A stretch of DNA of 43,311 nt from Nostoc linckia z4 (GCF_002608075.1 NZ_LAHA01000068.1:1-43311); one strand, 5' to 3'. Counted from the stretch's first letter, positions 31,668 to 40,931 are shown. Numbers and translations: made by a program. The notes: a model not told the origin generated them from the sequence alone.

Positions 31668-31687
31668 AGGTAACTTGTTAGTTACCT
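31668..31687. promoter_or_regulatory. Perfect palindrome between divergent genes
   Basis: AGGTAACT and AGTTACCT flank TTGT. It lies between the HTH protein gene (minus) and the gene at 31771 (plus), and the half-site GGTAACTT-like also appears as GGGAACTT at 31628. Candidate operator for both. Confidence 0.5.
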
Positions 31688-31770
31688 AATTATCTTCCAT
31701 TTACTGGGATCGCTTTTACTTATTGAAAAATCTAATCTGGTTGTAAAGACAAGAAAAAAAGGATAAAAAA

Positions 31771-32064
31771 ATGCCAAACTCTTCAACCGGATTAGCTAAT
31801 AATCTCAATTCAGATGACGAAAGCATATCGTTAAAAGTAAAGATTGGTGTTTCCTCGAAGACATTGAAACAATTTGCAGTAATGGTTAGTATTGGTTTAT
31901 CTTTCTGGTGTGGCTTTGAGATTGCTAATAAACAAAAACAATCTCAAATTCAAACACAAAATCAAACACAGATTGCTAATTGCAGTGCTGGACAAGACTC
32001 TAAAACCACTTCACCAATGAGTTCATCGACAACGCCAATAAAGCCTTCTGTTCGTCAAGATTAG
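31771..32064 (+). CDS. Small single-pass membrane protein
   Basis: Encodes 97 residues with AGGA eight bases before ATG 31771. Residues about 32-54 (LKQFAVMVSIGLSFWCGFEI) form one membrane helix. The N-terminal part is polar and acidic, the C-terminal part is Gln/Thr/Ser-rich (QKQSQIQTQNQTQ). No family is recognised. A hairpin follows after 10 bp. Confidence 0.55.
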   Translation: MPNSSTGLANNLNSDDESISLKVKIGVSSKTLKQFAVMVSIGLSFWCGFEIANKQKQSQIQTQNQTQIANCSAGQDSKTTSPMSSSTTPIKPSVRQD

Positions 32065-32074
32065 AAGTTTACTA

Positions 32075-32136
32075 GTAGTAGGGAGCAGCCTAACATAGCC
32101 CGTTCAATAACTGTTTTTTACGGCTCTCCCTACTAC
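32075..32136 (+). terminator. Strong hairpin after the membrane protein gene
   Basis: GTAGTAGGGAG pairs perfectly with CTCCCTACTAC, and AGCC/GGCT extends the stem past one bulge. The loop is about 30 bases and has its own T run (GTTTTTTAC), but no T tract follows the stem. It may act as a terminator or processing site. Confidence 0.45.
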
Positions 32137-32276
32137 CAGACTACTCACTTAACTGAGGTGCGATAGTATTAAAAGTGCAAATAAGTTAATTTTAAGTACT
32201 ATTAGACATTAAAATTAAAACAAATCCGTAAGCACACTACTCAGATTGATTTAATTGATAGTACTTTGGATTATGA

Positions 32277-32930
32277 TCACAAATCACCCCAATCAAAATT
32301 AAGGAAGCGTCGAGCATTCAGCTTGGTGTATTTCTCCGTGTGTTTGATATCACGATGCCCTAAAAAGTCCTGAATCTCTCTAGTGCTGTAACCCTGATTC
32401 ACCAGATAATAACCGCAGGCATGGCGCATCATGTGACAGTGAACTTTGATATCAAGCCCCGCAATAACTGCCAGCCGCCCCATCAGCTTTCGTACCGCAT
32501 CAGTGGACATCACCTCACCGCGCTCGGAAACGAAAATGTATTTGCCCTGGGGCAACATCTCTCTAAGTTCTTTGAGCAAAACCAATTCATCATCTCTCAA
32601 GGGATGCACCCCAGAGTCACTACCCTTTTCCCTGGTGATGAAAATCTGACGTTCGCCCCACATAACTGCATCCCACCTTAAGCCGCACTTAGCCCCTACA
32701 GCTTCCCCCACCCTCAGACCGTGGCGAAACATCATTAGCATCAGTGTATAGTCACGGTGAGCATAACGGGCAGGGCGATTTAGTGCAGCATCGAGCAGCG
32801 ATCGCACTTCACTTGGTGTAAGGTATTCTCTAGACCTGTAATGCTTGTTAGGTTTACGTCCTGGCGGGGTGGTTGTCATTTGTTTGGGTGTACTGTCCTC
32901 TTTACGCGTCATTTTCTGGACACTACACAT
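32277..32930 (-). CDS. Tyrosine recombinase / small integrase
   Basis: Encodes 217 residues, close to the size of FimB/FimE-type catalytic domains without an N-terminal SAM-like domain. All key residues are visible: HGLRVGE (Arg I), K in TREKGSD, HMMRH (H-x-x-R), GHRDIKHTEKYT (second His and Tyr nucleophile). It cuts and joins DNA at short inverted sites, for example to resolve dimers or switch promoters. ATG 32930 has GGGAG very near; ATG at 32912 is an alternative. No terminal att sites are obvious next to it. Confidence 0.88.
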   Translation of the reverse strand: MCSVQKMTRKEDSTPKQMTTTPPGRKPNKHYRSREYLTPSEVRSLLDAALNRPARYAHRDYTLMLMMFRHGLRVGEAVGAKCGLRWDAVMWGERQIFITREKGSDSGVHPLRDDELVLLKELREMLPQGKYIFVSERGEVMSTDAVRKLMGRLAVIAGLDIKVHCHMMRHACGYYLVNQGYSTREIQDFLGHRDIKHTEKYTKLNARRFLNFDWGDL

Positions 32931-33278
32931 TCTCCCAAATCCCCACCACTTCGTGAAGCAGCACCCTATAACTGACCTCAGTTAAGTATTACTTATCTTT
33001 CCAGCACCGAAAAATTCTCTACAGAAGGCGATTGATAATTTTGGCTTATATATAGTGATGAGCGGCTTGCCTAACTGTCTATACTGGGTTCTATATCCCA
33101 GTTGCTGCTATCAAGGATTACGGCGGGGCTTGATGCCACTGATGAAAATAACTAAGCTGTTTAGTTTGTTTAGGGTGTCAGCGGGAGTTATATCTATCCC
33201 CAATTTGAAGAGAAATACTAGATGCCTAAGCCAGGAAGTCATCCCTCTGACTTAGGCATCCACCTACCGAGACTTATG
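32931..33278. other. Spacer, no gene seen except a hairpin
   Basis: About 350 bp. A 9-bp stem (ATGCCTAAG/CTTAGGCAT, 33222-33259) lies 20 bp after the end of the protease-nuclease gene and probably marks its transcript end, though no long T tract follows. The rest has no frame with a convincing start. Confidence 0.45.
33222..33259 (-). terminator. Hairpin at the end of the protease-nuclease gene
   Basis: ATGCCTAAG and CTTAGGCAT form a perfect 9-bp stem with a 20-base loop, 20 bp beyond the stop codon. The T tract is weak. Confidence 0.5.
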
Positions 33279-35336
33279 CTAGTTTGGTAACTTTTTGCGG
33301 CGAGGGTGTTGAATGTCAGCAAAGCCGCGCAATCCCCTTGCTTTAGAAGAATCGGTGTAGACATCAGCCCTACGGACTTCATCAGAGAACTTTAAGCCGA
33401 TTCTGGTCTCTAGGTTAGCGATAGACACCTGGAAGTTATTGAATTCACCAACAGGCCGACGCTCAAAGGGAATATTATTGACAAATTTCTCCTGACTAAC
33501 AACGTAGGCGCTGGAATAGAGTTTGCCCACTCCGTCCGTTACCAAAATAACCTTCCAAAAAAATTGGGGAACTTGAATGCCTCGGTGAACTACATCAGTT
33601 TGTTGGAAGATGGGGCCAGTGAAAACACTTGCAAGAAGATCATCTTGATCTGTGTTGGTGAGGATGAAGTTTTCCAGCCCTTGCCACAGCTGCTCAGATT
33701 GGTTGAACTCAAAGTACTGAGGAGAGCAATTTGTGAAATGGAACGTGTCGCTGTTGGCTATCCTTGCTGTGCTTTCTTCTCCCCAAATTGGGTCTTGTCT
33801 GCGAACCAAATGACCTCGGTCAAAAAAGTTCCCTCCTGGTTCATTGCCGTAAAAATCGTTTCCTACTTGCAGATTCTCCCGAATGCGGGGATCAAAAAAC
33901 CATTCGTCGTTCTTTCGTTCCAGTCCAACCCACTGCTTCCCGTTAATATTGACAGCAGTGTAGAAGGCTAAGCGACGGGTTTCACACATGACGATTGAGA
34001 AATGTGTGTAGCGGAGGATATTGTCTTGCGTCCCCTCTACTTGTGCGACTGAACCAAAGGCAAGGGCCGTCGATGTTAATTCTGGTAGGGAAATTGTAAC
34101 CCCAAGAAAATCAGGGTCATAACCTTTGCGACCATCATAATAACTCAGTGGACGAATACTTCCGCGCCTTGGTTTAGTGCTAGGCTTAGAGGGCTTTGTC
34201 TTCTTCTCAAAGTTGAGCCGATCCCCCGATAGCTCAGGAGTACTTATTGTCGAGGTGACTATGCTTTCGCGAGGAGTCGTACCTGGAAATATTCGGATGC
34301 CCTTGGCATCTTCAAGGAAAGCTTGAATCAACTGGGAGGCGGAACCATCCTGTTGAGCTTGAATTTTGTTTACTTGAGCGATAATTTTACTTGTCCGTAT
34401 ACCCTCATTGGCGATCCATTTAATTTGATTTTCACTAAGCTTTTCTGCTTCTGACTTGGATACCCACTCGCCGTTGGTCAGTTGAATTTCTTCAACTCCC
34501 TCATGGATGCGAGTTTCTACTACACTCTTGTGATGAATGGCAACTACCTGCCAGTTATCATTCAAAGCCGGAGACCCGGAAGACCCAGGAGCCGTGTCGC
34601 TGGCATACCAGAGAAAATTGTCTGTAAGGGCATCCTGGTTATCACCAATCTTGAGAACCTTGTTTTCTCGAATAGCAATTTGCTTGGGTTGACCATCTGG
34701 GTGTTGGATAATGGTAACAAATTCTAATGGTTCTACCTTGTGAAGGGTAGGATCGAGACGCAAAAACCCATAATCTGCAAGGCTAGCTTCTCCGTCGTCC
34801 GACTTTTCAGCAACGGCAACTAGGGTAAAATCAAGCTCAGAGTCCGTGATGAATGCTTCAGTAGGAGTCAGCTCAAAAGCTTTTCCTTCTCGAATTCTAC
34901 CGCTAATGTCCATCTCATAGCCAAACTGGGCTGATGCTCGCATTGCCGCATCAACAGATTCAATGACATGATGATTTGTGATTAGCAGTCGGGGAGATAC
35001 GAGCAAGCCAGTTCCCCAACTTCCATTTGAGCCAAATATATCTCCGACCCAAATCCGGCAAACTGCGCGGGCAGCCAGCGTCCCCCTTTGCAGGAAGTTA
35101 ATCGGCAGCAGATCGTTACGCCCAAGAACACGCTCCAGATCGAAGGAGGACACTCCAGAACCACTCGCTGCAATGTTTTCAACTCGCCTAGCCAAAACCG
35201 TTAGAGGGTCTGTTGTGCGGTCACGCCTTTCTATATTGGACAGAGGAGCTTCCTGGCTTGCCGAAACCTCTTGGTTCCGCAAGGATTTGAGTTTGTCAAG
35301 GAAGTCCTCACCGTAGGTCACTGTCTTAAGAGGCAT
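33279..35336 (-). CDS. Trypsin-like protease fused to DNA/RNA non-specific endonuclease
   Basis: Encodes 685 residues from ATG 35336. Residues about 90-280 form a V8/trypsin-like serine protease: LLITNHHV with H123, SELDFTLVAV with D169 and APGSSGSP with S253. A linker of about 110 residues follows (S/T/P/K-rich). Residues about 395-670 form a NUC-type nuclease: FDRGHLVRR (D506-R-G-H509) and FTNCSPQ with N536, the metal site of Serratia nuclease-type enzymes. No signal peptide or membrane segment is seen, so it acts in the cytoplasm. The fusion suggests that the protease responds to a signal and that the nuclease kills or degrades DNA, as in known conflict systems; this is inference. No immunity gene is adjacent. 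Confidence 0.85.
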   Translation of the reverse strand: MPLKTVTYGEDFLDKLKSLRNQEVSASQEAPLSNIERRDRTTDPLTVLARRVENIAASGSGVSSFDLERVLGRNDLLPINFLQRGTLAARAVCRIWVGDIFGSNGSWGTGLLVSPRLLITNHHVIESVDAAMRASAQFGYEMDISGRIREGKAFELTPTEAFITDSELDFTLVAVAEKSDDGEASLADYGFLRLDPTLHKVEPLEFVTIIQHPDGQPKQIAIRENKVLKIGDNQDALTDNFLWYASDTAPGSSGSPALNDNWQVVAIHHKSVVETRIHEGVEEIQLTNGEWVSKSEAEKLSENQIKWIANEGIRTSKIIAQVNKIQAQQDGSASQLIQAFLEDAKGIRIFPGTTPRESIVTSTISTPELSGDRLNFEKKTKPSKPSTKPRRGSIRPLSYYDGRKGYDPDFLGVTISLPELTSTALAFGSVAQVEGTQDNILRYTHFSIVMCETRRLAFYTAVNINGKQWVGLERKNDEWFFDPRIRENLQVGNDFYGNEPGGNFFDRGHLVRRQDPIWGEESTARIANSDTFHFTNCSPQYFEFNQSEQLWQGLENFILTNTDQDDLLASVFTGPIFQQTDVVHRGIQVPQFFWKVILVTDGVGKLYSSAYVVSQEKFVNNIPFERRPVGEFNNFQVSIANLETRIGLKFSDEVRRADVYTDSSKARGLRGFADIQHPRRKKLPN

Positions 35337-36206
35337 AAGTTTTTAAGACTCCATAATTTGCAGAAACTGGACGTAACTATGGCAAAGCTAAACCTGTGTA
35401 TAGCTTTATATCATCTACGCAAAAATCAAACCTTAAATACGAAGACTATTGATTGGGAATATATCTATGAACCCTAAGCAACTCAGTTGGGTTTTGACAG
35501 TACCTTCAAGGGTACTTTCTTTCTAACAGGTGTGAGCGTACACAAACGAAAAACCAACATTAGACACTTAGCAGATAACCTGGAAGTACCACCCTCACTC
35601 AGAGCTAAAGCAGCTTAACTATTTGTTTAACCCCAGTGTAGGGTTTAATACCTCTAGTGCCGACATTTTACCGCATAACTGCGTTTAACTACTCAGAAAA
35701 ACGATATCCACTTCTGCTAGCATTGGGTGACAGTGTGCTGGGTGATACCTGTGACTAGTACACGAACGCGTTTGCCCTAAACTATAGTTGTTTCTTGGAA
35801 CATACGAGTTTTACAGGATTGGTCAACACTTCAGCAGGATGTTAAAGCTACTGCTAATATTGTGCTTTTTTATTGAAATAGCCACGACTGGGCAACAGGA
35901 GTGAGCAACACTGGCACTTAAAACGCTTGCAATAAAGCACTTTGAACTTTGACATCACTTGCGTTTGTTACTTTTTATCTGATTGCTGTCTTTGATACCA
36001 ACTGTGATATCAAAATTAGTTCAACCTCATCATCTCCTGATGCGCCGACGAACTGGGAGACGCTTCGCTTAGAGCGGGTGGTGTGGGGGACGGGCAACAA
36101 TTTACTCGTGGAGTGGTCAAAACTCAGCAGCCCGCCCCCCACACTCCGCTGCGCCACCCGCTCTACTCCCAGTTCTCGACAGCTAAAAAAAATAATTCTC
36201 TAACAA
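35337..36206. other. 870-bp spacer with a large foldback
   Basis: No convincing gene is seen. A short frame near 35532-35615 (GTG start, ending RHLADNLEVPPSLRAKAA) may be the tail of a lost gene. The main feature is the inverted repeat at 36050-36175. The rest should hold the promoter of the protease-nuclease gene. Confidence 0.45.
36050..36175. repeat. Large imperfect inverted repeat
   Basis: Three blocks pair in order: GAACTGGGAG with CTCCCAGTTC, AGAGCGGGTGG with CCACCCGCTCT, and GTGTGGGGGACGGGC with GCCCGCCCCCCACAC (one mismatch). The loop is about 35 bases and small unpaired insertions lie between the blocks. It begins about 30 bp beyond the last gene (stop at 36207) of the minus-strand operon. 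It may be a terminator-like structure or a foldback element. Confidence 0.8.
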
Positions 36207-37655
36207 TTAATTATCAAAATCAATTGGCTGGCCGTTGAAATGCTTGTGAATACTAAGAGGAGTCAACCAAAGGGGAATTCTTACCTTTTTATCTACTTCT
36301 GCATCGCCATCAGAATTGTTTAAACCGTTAACTATTGCAACTTTCAAAGGTGTTTTACCATCAGCTGTTTTGCGGTCAATTTGAATAGTACCTCTAGCTC
36401 TACCTTTGGCTGTTCCATCACTGCCACCAACAGCAGTATTAGTAAAGAAATGGGCTATACAAACTAATCTTTCTTCAGCCTTTCTAGGGTCGCTAAGAGA
36501 TGCTTTAACAAACTTTTTGGCAGGCTCTTTGGTGATATCTGACTCAGAATAGTTAGTAAATTCGTCAACTAATAACTGTTGCGGTTGCTTATCAGGTTGA
36601 TTATTAATTCTGTCTAGCCAACGCTCACGCGCATCATCAAAAGCTTGTCCTATCTCTGATTCTGTTTTAGCTATCAACTGAGGGCTTAAATATTTCCATG
36701 CGTTTCTAAGGTTCTCCCCGGCGTGTGCGTCTATTAGCTGATACAAGGGCATATCAAACAGATATTGTCTGAGCATGACAATCGAAGCTGCTAAAGTTGA
36801 TTTACCGCTTCCAGCTTCTCCTAATACCCAAACGGGTTTTTGATTGTCGATGACCTTCCACAGCCAGCCATCCTCATGATTCTTGAGTGCTTCGATTAAA
36901 TCACTGATGAGGCGCTGGTCAGTCAAAGGATGATTGTCATTTGCGATCGCGCTTTTGGTTTTACCCTCAATCTTGCCGCGTTCCTGATCTGCTTTGGCTT
37001 TGTCTCGAAGATTCTCAGCAATGGTTTTATCCATGACGGAATGATTAACAGCACGGGCTTTCATAAAGTCCTCTAGCTGAATTCGAGCCTTAGCGCGTTC
37101 GTTCTCCTCATCAGTCAGTCCCAGTGCTTTGCGTTCTTCTGTATCCAGTCCTGACAGCCCATCTTTCAGGCGTTCAGTGTAAAGCTGGGTCGAATGCTGC
37201 TTAACTTCTCGTTTGTGCTTATTATGCTGCCAAATTGCATAGTCGCCAGTCTTTTCCAGTTCGCCCAATTCATAATCCGTGCGTTTGAGGCGGGAGCAAC
37301 GCACGAGCAAGCAACCCACAATACCCCATAGCCCCATAACTGCAACCCCATATCCAAGCAACTGATTAGGGTTGTCTGTGGGCAAATCACGCACCCATTG
37401 AATTGCATCTCCTTTGTAGGGAATGATGCTGCCATACAGCCCGTAGCGAAGCCATTCTTCAGTTAGGACAAAACGCGGTTGATTACAAAAACGTTTATCC
37501 AGTGCTACTTGACTTTCTACACCATTAATTGACCTTGGGCAGAATTGAATCTGTGTCAGGTTGTATGGCTGTCGTGTTTGCGATGTTGCCAGCCCGATGA
37601 TTGCGGCCACACCACACACACCAGCCAGCGTTAACTCGAAAACACCTTGTTTCAT
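36207..37655 (-). CDS. Membrane-anchored P-loop ATPase
   Basis: Encodes 482 residues. Two membrane helices lie near the N terminus (about 5-24 and 99-119), a charged helical region follows, and the ATPase domain has Walker A WVLGEAGSGKST (279-287) and Walker B LLVDEF (361-366), with ERLVCIAHFFTNTA afterwards as a possible sensor. The order (TM, TM, ATPase) resembles coupling-type or FtsK/VirD4-like pumps, but no relaxase or pilus gene is present, so the function is open. ATG 37655 overlaps the stop of the previous gene by four bases. It is the last gene of a six-gene operon of small membrane and helical proteins. Confidence 0.7.
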   Translation of the reverse strand: MKQGVFELTLAGVCGVAAIIGLATSQTRQPYNLTQIQFCPRSINGVESQVALDKRFCNQPRFVLTEEWLRYGLYGSIIPYKGDAIQWVRDLPTDNPNQLLGYGVAVMGLWGIVGCLLVRCSRLKRTDYELGELEKTGDYAIWQHNKHKREVKQHSTQLYTERLKDGLSGLDTEERKALGLTDEENERAKARIQLEDFMKARAVNHSVMDKTIAENLRDKAKADQERGKIEGKTKSAIANDNHPLTDQRLISDLIEALKNHEDGWLWKVIDNQKPVWVLGEAGSGKSTLAASIVMLRQYLFDMPLYQLIDAHAGENLRNAWKYLSPQLIAKTESEIGQAFDDARERWLDRINNQPDKQPQQLLVDEFTNYSESDITKEPAKKFVKASLSDPRKAEERLVCIAHFFTNTAVGGSDGTAKGRARGTIQIDRKTADGKTPLKVAIVNGLNNSDGDAEVDKKVRIPLWLTPLSIHKHFNGQPIDFDN

Positions 37656-38221
37656 TCTCGTCCCCTAAAAATAATTGCAATGGAACCAATAAATAAAGCC
37701 AACGCGACTGCAATACTTAACCAAGGGTCTGATTGTGGATTCTGTTTTTCAATAGTTTGGATGTCTTGGTTAATTTGGCTGACTGTTTCTTTAGTCAAAT
37801 TCTCAAAATATTGATAGTCTTTGACTGCTAACCAAGTTGTGATACCTGCAAACACCAAACCACCAGCAGTTTTAAAAAGATTTTGCATATTATCTACCTC
37901 TAGTCCATCGCTGTTGTAATTAACTCTCAAGCCCGTTAACCCAGCCAAAGAGCCAACACTGCATATAGAAAATGAGAGCGAGATTGCTAAACAGAGATTA
38001 ACGCCACCGCCAGTTATTAATAAATATTTAGCTATAAAGAATCCTGTAGAATTTAACGACCAACCAACAAAGAATCTCGTCAATTTATCAGTTGTATTGA
38101 TAACATCTTTACGGTGCTGCTTGCGTGACTCTAAGTGTTCTATCAAGTCTTTTGGTAACGGGGTATCAGGAGCGATTTCGCTTACTGATTCTTCTTGGTC
38201 GGACTCAATATCGTATGTCAT
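37652..38221 (-). CDS. Polytopic membrane protein of the ATPase operon
   Basis: Encodes 189 residues with a charged N terminus (DQEESVSEIAPDT) and about four membrane helices (FFVGWSLNSTGFFIAKYLL, GGGVNLCLAISLSFSIC, GGLVFAGITTWLAV, WLSIAVALALFIGSIAII). Its stop overlaps the ATPase start (ATGA). It likely forms a complex with the ATPase in the membrane; this is inference from coupling. No known family is recognised. Confidence 0.6.
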   Translation of the reverse strand: MTYDIESDQEESVSEIAPDTPLPKDLIEHLESRKQHRKDVINTTDKLTRFFVGWSLNSTGFFIAKYLLITGGGVNLCLAISLSFSICSVGSLAGLTGLRVNYNSDGLEVDNMQNLFKTAGGLVFAGITTWLAVKDYQYFENLTKETVSQINQDIQTIEKQNPQSDPWLSIAVALALFIGSIAIIFRGRE

Positions 38222-38285
38222 GTTAACACCAAGATATTTACTAGCCCGACAGTAACTTTATGCGGTGGCTGTCGGGCTTAAACTG

Positions 38286-38939
38286 TCAGAAACCTATTAG
38301 GGCATCTTTGATTTTTTGGACAATCGAACGCCCAGCATATTGTTTTTTCGGTTTGAAATCATCACGAGCGTTATCACCCATTTCTAAGTAATACTTGCCC
38401 AGTTCTTTATCATGTTGTAGGTCAATTGTTTGTTGTCTAATGTCTGTCTGCAATTCTGTCTGCAACATCTTATATTCGCCATCAACTTGCATCATGTGCT
38501 TCTCTACCCATGATTTCAGCTTGATATGGTCTGTCGCTTGTTGATGGCGTAGCGTTTCTTTATCCTGGGATGAAGCGAAATCAAGCTTCATTTCTTCTAA
38601 GATATTCGCTAGATGAGTGTCAGCTAAAATTGCTGACTGCACTGCTCTTTCAATCTTCTCGCCGCTTACACCAGCTTGTTTGTAGATGTCGCTTAGGACT
38701 ATATTTAAGTCCTCAGTCCCCTTGATAGCAGCTAACATTTGCTCTCTAACCTGTGGGGCAAATTCACTAATTTTCGCCCCGTCATTACCCATTTGTCCTA
38801 TCAGCTTTAGGGCTGTTTTATCACCTGTTAACGCTCTGACTACTAAGTTAGTAGATGCATTGAATTTATTTTTTAATTGGCGCTCTAGGTGGCGTGATTT
38901 GGAAGTTACCAGATTCTTTAGCTTGATTGAACTTTTCAC
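38286..38939 (-). CDS. Helical cytoplasmic protein of the ATPase operon
   Basis: Encodes 217 residues from GTG 38939, with AAGGA eight bases upstream. It is basic at the N terminus (KNLVTSKSRHLERQLKNKF) and nearly all helical, with a coiled-coil-like C-terminal half (DGEYKMLQTELQTDIRQQT). Its start lies inside the previous gene (74-bp overlap, different frame). No motif is recognised. It may be a structural or linker part of the complex. Confidence 0.55.
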   Translation of the reverse strand: MKSSIKLKNLVTSKSRHLERQLKNKFNASTNLVVRALTGDKTALKLIGQMGNDGAKISEFAPQVREQMLAAIKGTEDLNIVLSDIYKQAGVSGEKIERAVQSAILADTHLANILEEMKLDFASSQDKETLRHQQATDHIKLKSWVEKHMMQVDGEYKMLQTELQTDIRQQTIDLQHDKELGKYYLEMGDNARDDFKPKKQYAGRSIVQKIKDALIGF

Positions 38940-39141
38940 AGCGATATTCCTTTGATGGGGTAAAAATTTGAGTGCAGTGATACTCCATTCGCCTCACATA
39001 TTGCTCAATAGCTGACTTACGTTTGAGATATTGCTGATAGCTTAAATGCTCCACGAGTGGCAGATATACCCAGTAGTGCAAGGGTAAAATAACAGCAGCA
39101 AGCGCACCCAAACTAACAGCAATTCTTGAGAAGTAATTCAT
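38866..39141 (-). CDS. Small membrane protein of the ATPase operon
   Basis: Encodes 91 residues from ATG 39141 (a TTG at 39180 gives 13 more). One membrane helix (RIAVSLGALAAVILPLHYWV) near the N terminus is followed by a basic periplasmic-or-cytoplasmic part with two cysteines (YHCTQIF, YRCEKF). It overlaps the next gene by 74 bp. No family is recognised. Confidence 0.5.
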   Translation of the reverse strand: MNYFSRIAVSLGALAAVILPLHYWVYLPLVEHLSYQQYLKRKSAIEQYVRRMEYHCTQIFTPSKEYRCEKFNQAKESGNFQITPPRAPIKK

Positions 39142-39187
39142 CCTACAAGAGCGAATCAGCAAGCACTCAAGCAGTGTCAATTCATCA

Positions 39188-39817
39188 CTATTGAGCCGCG
39201 TTGAGCCTTGCCTTGATGCCTGAAAGTTGGCTTTTAGTTTGATTACGGCTAGACTCTAAAGCCGCACTAATGCCCGTTAACCCAAGGGATAGCTTGTCTC
39301 TGCTTTGCTCATGACGATTAACTACTCGCTCTTGTACCCTGCTCAACGTCCGGTCAATCTTTGCGTCAACTTGATTAGCTCTTAAGTCAGCATAAGCGAG
39401 TAGTGCTGTTTCTACTTGTTCTAGAATTTCGTCAAAAGTGCTGGCTGAGGTGTCAACGCTATCGGCTATGTCATTGATTTGTTGCTCTGACAGGATTACA
39501 CCTAAAACAGCAGCTTTATTCACGATCATCTCGCCTACATCTTGAGGGGCCACCGCGAGCTTCCCTGTTTCAAGTTCAGTTTCGGCCTCTACTTGGGTGA
39601 GAAATTTTTCTTCAACGGGTTCATCAGCTACAGATAATTGGCTTGTCACTTTGGCTTTGAGATAGTCAACGGCTTGGCTCAATTGTTCTTTGGTGGGATT
39701 GTCAAGGTCATCGCACTCGACAGCTAGCGCCGCTGATTTGTAATCGTCCTTGGTAAATCCTTGATAACCCTGTTTGTACAAACGAGCGCGGACATTGTTA
39801 GTAAACTTGTCAGGCAT
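39188..39817 (-). CDS. Hypothetical helical protein of the ATPase operon
   Basis: Encodes 209 residues, ATG 39817 with AAGGA ten bases upstream, 12 bp after the previous gene. It begins MPDKFTNNVRARLYKQGYQG and then has an acidic helical middle and a long C-terminal helix (TLSRVQERVVNRHEQSRDKL). No membrane segment or catalytic motif. It may be a filament- or scaffold-like protein; this is only a guess from its helical content. Confidence 0.55.
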   Translation of the reverse strand: MPDKFTNNVRARLYKQGYQGFTKDDYKSAALAVECDDLDNPTKEQLSQAVDYLKAKVTSQLSVADEPVEEKFLTQVEAETELETGKLAVAPQDVGEMIVNKAAVLGVILSEQQINDIADSVDTSASTFDEILEQVETALLAYADLRANQVDAKIDRTLSRVQERVVNRHEQSRDKLSLGLTGISAALESSRNQTKSQLSGIKARLNAAQ

Positions 39818-39829
39818 GATGCTTATTCC

Positions 39830-40348
39830 TTATTTGGCTAGTGCTAGGACTTCGATAGTTGCGGATTTTATCGGTTGCGATCGCTTGTTAATTGCCCATT
39901 TAGCAGCAACAAACGCAACAAGGGCTAAATCTTTGCTGTGGTAGACATCTAGGGCACTGAAAGATAGTTCAGCTTGACTAAACCAGTAGTACCGAGTGCT
40001 GCGTGGTACGTCGTCAAGGTTGATTCTTAGATACTCTGCCAGCGCTACTAGGAATTGTTGACCTGTGTATTGAACTTCTTGGGCATCATAGAAGTGTTTA
40101 AAGGCTTGCCAGCGCTCGTTAAAATCAGAAGTTCTAAAAGAAAAGGCTGGACACTTGCACTTCATACCTGCATAGGTTTCAACAACGCTTTGAGCATTTG
40201 CTGATTCAATAGAGAGCGAAAAATACTGTTTTAAGGACGCAACTATGCGATACCAAGTGATATCTGAAATGCCTTTTCCTGTGATGCGTTCGTAAGTCTC
40301 TTTGAGGAAGCGATACTTAGCTACATATTTTTTTGTTGCCACATTCAC
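39830..40348 (-). CDS. Hypothetical protein, first gene of the ATPase operon
   Basis: Encodes 172 residues from GTG 40348 without a clear ribosome site. The N-terminal part (YVAKYRFLKETYERITGKG, then ISDITWYRIVASLKQYF) looks like a helical DNA-binding or adaptor domain. A C-x-C lies in the middle (KCKCPAF). No family is recognised. As the first gene after a 580-bp spacer it could be the operon's regulator. Confidence 0.5.
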   Translation of the reverse strand: MNVATKKYVAKYRFLKETYERITGKGISDITWYRIVASLKQYFSLSIESANAQSVVETYAGMKCKCPAFSFRTSDFNERWQAFKHFYDAQEVQYTGQQFLVALAEYLRINLDDVPRSTRYYWFSQAELSFSALDVYHSKDLALVAFVAAKWAINKRSQPIKSATIEVLALAK

Positions 40349-40931
40349 TCTGTTTTATTACTTAAGTGTGTATAGAATTGACTGACTATCCTTAATTTGA
40401 GGTTATTTGACTTGCCTTATTAGCTAGAAACAGTTATCCTGATACGCCAAATTAGCTAGGCACTATCAATAACCTTGGATCTTGGACTTTAGACAAATGT
40501 CAAAGGCTCGTTTGCAGAGGCTATAACCACGTAATAACAAGGCTTGTCAGCTTTGACGACATACTGACACTTTTCTGTTATCCCGCATATACACGCCCTT
40601 TTAGGCTAGCTGACACGCTCACCGATCTGGTTTTGGGCGCTTTGCTCCCGTAGTAGATGTTACCAAGCCTTAAAAAAACTCCAGTTGTATCGCTGTGGTT
40701 GTCATCGTTGCCCCGTGCTGGTTGTACAAACTTGGAATCTCCTAGACTTTGCGTAATACTTTGTCCCGATTGAGTTTTAAGTCGGCAGTTTTAGATTAAC
40801 GGGGTAAAGGACGGAAATAATACTGTGTGTGTTTGATACTATCGCTGCTTGTTAAATATCTGTACAGCGTTCCATCGATCCAATAAGTTTTGCTCTGGGT
40901 CAACAGCGTGACGCATCCAACAAGTTCTTTA
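40349..40931. other. 580-bp spacer upstream of the ATPase operon
   Basis: No gene is recognised. It holds the promoter region of the minus-strand operon. The words TTAGCTAGGCACTATCA (near 40449) and TAGCTGAC (near 40606) recur in the regulatory spacer at 41568-41761 (CAGGCACTATGA and TAGCTGAC), so the two control regions may share a binding protein. Confidence 0.4.

Noticed and set aside
35949..36203. 84-residue plus-strand frame
   Set aside because: It lies across the large foldback and shows only the repeat's composition.
36207..40348. Filamentous phage (Zot-type) module
   Set aside because: The ATPase has its membrane helices before, not after, the P-loop, and no coat or replication genes of such phages are present.
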